From the NCBI GenBank assembly GCA_025698865.1, contig JAILWQ010000004.1, positions 215,763 to 279,762 of the forward strand: a stretch of DNA of 64,000 nucleotides, read 5' to 3'. Position 1 is the stretch's first letter; every line of letters begins with the position of its first letter. Under the pieces are notes generated by a model, which was not told the origin of the DNA, ran no database searches, and saw only the letters and a list, made by a program, of their open reading frames with translations. Both the position numbers and the translations under genes were made by a program. Below are positions 61,124 through 64,000 of the stretch, piece after piece. The DNA is from Erythrobacter sp. GTDB lineage: Bacteria > Pseudomonadota > Alphaproteobacteria > Sphingomonadales > Sphingomonadaceae.

Positions 61124-62374
61124 GTGACAACCATCCGCACCTATGTCTTCGTGCATCTTGAGGAGGGGCCTGTTCCGGCAGGCCTTCTCACGATGACCGA
61201 TGAACCGCGCAACCAGTTTGCTACCTTCGCTTACGGGCGGCGTTATCTTGAACGCGCTGACCGTATTGCGGTCGATCCTGTAGCTCTGCCGTTGCACGAA
61301 GCTGGAACTTCTCAAACATTCAGGACGGAAGAAGGCTTTGCCGTGTTTGGTGGCATTCGAGATGCTGCTCCTGACGGCTGGGGCCAATACCTGATGTACA
61401 AGGCGATGGGCGATCGCTTGCCGAGCGAAATCGATCTCATTCTGGCCTCGGGCGAACATCGTGTAGGGGCGCTCGCCTTTGGGCCGACATCCGCCCAGCC
61501 GGAGAGAATTACGCCATGGGGGGGTGGTTCTGCTCCGGGCGAAGAGTTCACGCTCGCAGAGCTAGCGGAAGCCGCCGAACGCGCGCAGCATGTCGACGAA
61601 CTCGACGAGAACTTGAGAGCCTTGCTGGCAGCCGGATCATCTCTGGGCGGCGCCCGGCCGAAGGCTGCTACAAAAATCGGCGACCAACCCTGGATCGCGA
61701 AATTCCAGAAGCGGGGAGACAGCTTTCCCGAATGCAGGGTCGAACTAGCGACAATGCGGCTTGCCAGCGAGTGTGGTCTGGACGTTCCGCCACTCGACTT
61801 CCGCTGTGTCCTTGATCGCGACATCTATCTGATCGAGCGGTTCGATCGGATTCCTCACGGCAACTGGCTGGAACGCAGGCCCTTTGCTTCGGGGCTCACA
61901 ATGCTCGGGGCGCATGAGAGCGAGGTCAGCAGCTTCAGCTATGCGGATCTCGCAGGAGCGATCCGGCAATTCGGAACCGAAGTGCGCCAGGATCTACACG
62001 AGCTATTTCGTCGAATGCTGCTCAATATCCTCGTCACGAATGATGATGATCACCTACGTAATCATGGCTTCCTGTTCGATGGTGAGGGTTGGCGGCTATC
62101 GCCGCTTTACGATGTAGTGCCGAAACCGCAGCTGGGACTGGAGCGACGGCTCGTCCTCGGCGTGGGGCCGGAAGGCCGCAATGCAACGATCGAGAATGCT
62201 CTCGCCGGTGCCGCGGTCTTCGACCTCAGCCATGATGACGCGAAAGCAATCGCCGAAAACATGAGCAGAACCGTAGCGACACGGTGGGAACAGCTGTTCA
62301 CGGAGGCTGGGATAAGCGCGGCTGACCGCAAGCGTTTCGCAACCTGCTTCCGATTGGCAGCGCCTGCATCATGA
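61124..62374 (+). CDS. hipA: HipA-like serine/threonine kinase toxin
   Basis: 416 residues from a GTG. N-terminal subdomain with FATFAYGRRYLERADRIAVDP, central core GGARPKAATKIGDQPWIAKF (the phosphate-binding loop and catalytic lysine region), ERFDRIP, and the catalytic LLNILVTNDDDHLRNHGFL with N-D-x-D residues. HipA kinases inhibit aminoacyl-tRNA synthetases and cause dormancy. Length is normal, so it looks intact. Confidence 0.9.
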   Translation: MTTIRTYVFVHLEEGPVPAGLLTMTDEPRNQFATFAYGRRYLERADRIAVDPVALPLHEAGTSQTFRTEEGFAVFGGIRDAAPDGWGQYLMYKAMGDRLPSEIDLILASGEHRVGALAFGPTSAQPERITPWGGGSAPGEEFTLAELAEAAERAQHVDELDENLRALLAAGSSLGGARPKAATKIGDQPWIAKFQKRGDSFPECRVELATMRLASECGLDVPPLDFRCVLDRDIYLIERFDRIPHGNWLERRPFASGLTMLGAHESEVSSFSYADLAGAIRQFGTEVRQDLHELFRRMLLNILVTNDDDHLRNHGFLFDGEGWRLSPLYDVVPKPQLGLERRLVLGVGPEGRNATIENALAGAAVFDLSHDDAKAIAENMSRTVATRWEQLFTEAGISAADRKRFATCFRLAAPAS

Positions 62375-62617
62375 TCGCAATCGCAGAAATTCGTTCATGG
62401 GGGCGCGTGCTTGTCAAATTTGACGTGGTGATTACCCGGTGATTGCTAGCCGAGAAAATGGGCATCAAAAAATGCCAATTAATGACTACATATCAGTGCA
62501 TTACGATGGTATTACCACTAAGGTCTGGTATTTCCGCTTCCGGCGGCTCTAGGCGGAACGGTGCGGAGGGGCAGCGATTGATCGGGTGAGACCCGAGACA
62601 GGAGCGCACCCTTCCCC

Positions 62618-63889
62618 ATGATCACCACGACCAACCCCGCGACCGGCGAGACGATCGCCGAATACGAGACACTCGATGCGAACGGCATCGACACCAGGCT
62701 CGAGACTGCCATCCGCGCCTATCGTGACTGGCGCACCAGCCCGATCGAGAAGCGGTCGCAGGTGCTCGACCGGCTCGGTGCGCTCTACGAGGACCGGACC
62801 GAGGAGCTGGCGAAGCTCGCCGTCACCGAGATGGGCAAGCCGATCACGCAGGCGCGCTCGGAGGTCGAGAAATGCGCCAGCCTGTTCCGCTATCTGGCAA
62901 AGGCCGGTCCGGACATGCTGGAATCGGAATTCTGGGACCTCGCCGATGGCGGCCGGGCCGAAGGGCGCTGGCTGCCGCAGGGGCCGGTGCTCGCGGTGAT
63001 GCCGTGGAACTTCCCCTACTGGCAGGTCGCCCGTTTCCTCGCGCCGACGATCATGGCAGGCAATGTCGGCGTGCTGAAACATGCCAGCATCGTGCAGGGC
63101 GTCGCGGCGAAGATGGAGGAGCTGACGCTGGAGGCCGGCGCGCCCGAGGGGCTGTTCCAGAACCTGTGCGTTTCATCCGACCCGATCGCCGAGGTCATCG
63201 CCGACAGCCGGATCGTCGCCGCCACCCTGACCGGGAGCGAGGGCGCGGGCAGCGCGGTGGCCGAGCAGGCCGGCAAGCATCTGAAGAAAGTGGTGCTGGA
63301 GCTGGGCGGCAGCGATCCCTTCATCGTCATGCCGTCTGCCGATCTCGACCAGGCGGTGAAGGACGCGGTGACCGCGCGCATCCAGAACAACGGCCAGTCC
63401 TGCATCTGCGGCAAGCGCACCATCGTCCATGCCGAGATCTACGACGATTTTGCCGACCGCTTCACGGCCGCCCTGAAGGACCTCACCATCGGCGACCCGA
63501 TGGACGAGGACACCGATCTCGGTCCGCTGTCGAGCGAGGGCCAGCGCGACACCGTGCTGAAGCAGGTCGCGAAGGCCAAGGAGGAAGGCTGCACCCTGCT
63601 CTTCGGCGCCGAGAAGATCGACCGACCGGGCGCTTGGATGAGCGCCGGCCTGCTGACCGATGTCGAACTGGGCAGCGAGACCGGGACCGACGAAATCTTC
63701 GGACCCGTCGGCCAGATCTACAAGGCGAAGGACATCGACGAGGCGACGACCATCGCCAACGCCATCCCCTTCGGCCTCGGCTCGGCGGTGTGGACCACCG
63801 ACGAGGACGAGCAGGCGCATTTCGCCAATGCGATCGAGGCGGGGATGACCACGTTCAACGCGGTCAACGGATCTGACGTGACCCCCTGA
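62618..63889 (+). pseudogene. Succinate-semialdehyde-type aldehyde dehydrogenase, 3' truncated
   Basis: The frame has good ALDH sequence: AVMPWNFPYWQVAR, VVLELGGSDPFIVMPS (catalytic Glu), NNGQSCICGKRT (catalytic Cys), EIFGPVGQIYKAKD. It ends FNAVNGSDVTP, where ALDHs continue with a conserved PFGGxKxSG segment. The break lies at the IS3-family end near 63874, so about 30 C-terminal residues are lost. The intact gene would oxidise an aldehyde such as succinate semialdehyde. Confidence 0.8.
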
Positions 63890-64000
63890 TTTTCCTCCAG
63901 TCTCGATTAGAGTCCGGCCCTGACAGAAGGACGGACGAGATGAAGAGAACGAGGTTTTCAGAAGAGCAGATCATTGGCGTACTGAAGGAGGTCGAGGCGG
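63874..64000 (+). mobile_element. IS3-family insertion sequence, left end (partial)
   Basis: The element begins near TGACGTGACCCCCTGATTTT, directly at the point where the ALDH frame breaks, and contains the start of an orfA-type transposase. The right end is outside the window, so target-site repeats and group cannot be tested. Confidence 0.72.
63940..64000 (+). CDS. IS3-family transposase OrfA, partial
   Basis: The first 20 codons read MKRTRFSEEQIIGVLKEVEA, typical of IS3-family orfA (helix-turn-helix DNA-binding subunit). GAAGGACGGACGAG precedes the ATG. It runs off the right edge. Confidence 0.8.
   Translation, partial: MKRTRFSEEQIIGVLKEVEA

Overview
The window reads as an accessory metal-resistance island from an alphaproteobacterium, most likely a sphingomonad (Sphingomonas, Sphingopyxis or Erythrobacter type). 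This is inferred from overall GC-rich codon use, the style of the Cus, Czc and Cop proteins, and a right-hand backbone of parB, ardC, DUF2493 and strawberry-notch genes of the kind carried by sphingomonad plasmids and integrative elements. I saw no rRNA, tRNA or CRISPR array.

1-12.3 kb: copper/periplasmic stress block. A minus-strand operon encodes a CnrY-like anti-sigma factor, a CnrX-like periplasmic sensor and an ECF sigma factor, followed by CopA, CopB and an NTF2-like secreted protein. A divergent plus-strand set holds a methyltransferase and a DUF411 lipoprotein. Next come an APC permease, a glutaredoxin-membrane fusion, a two-TM ion channel, a DUF305 protein, a lipoprotein, an NAD(P)-binding protein and an MBL-rhodanese protein. 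Four matches to one 28-bp promoter pattern (TTTRAGGG-N16-CGTA) lie before copA, before the sigma operon, before the methyltransferase and before the permease, so the ECF sigma factor probably runs the whole block.

12.3-19.6 kb: a decaying stretch with a hydrolase remnant, a MerT-like protein, a 1-Cys peroxiredoxin, an epimerase-SPW membrane fusion, a cysteine-rich CBS protein, and cueR with a textbook 19-bp-spacer promoter in front of a methionine-rich secreted protein.

19.7-34.2 kb: copper/silver export. CusC, CusB (with a fused CusF domain), CusA, CusF, a second multicopper oxidase and a P1B-1 Cu(+) ATPase are followed by a small membrane protein, a cytochrome c-FTR1 iron permease, and a CDF transporter divergent from a CadR/ZntR-type MerR regulator with a perfect palindromic operator.

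34.3-47.5 kb: a long minus-strand czc-type cluster. It holds a CzcI-like protein, CzcC, CzcB, CzcA, a SpoIIAA-like protein, three membrane transport proteins, an acetolactate-synthase-like enzyme and an aldehyde dehydrogenase, preceded by a DmeF-like CDF exporter.

47.6-64 kb: mobile-element backbone, heavily rearranged. DUF2493 protein, small hypothetical protein, 5'-truncated ardC, then about 7.8 kb of tightly overlapping lipoprotein/secreted-protein genes inserted between ardC and a 3'-truncated parB. After that come a ParE/Phd-type toxin-antitoxin pair, a strawberry-notch pseudogene with internal deletions, hipBA with an inverted-repeat operator, and an aldehyde dehydrogenase cut off by an IS3-family element that runs out of the window.
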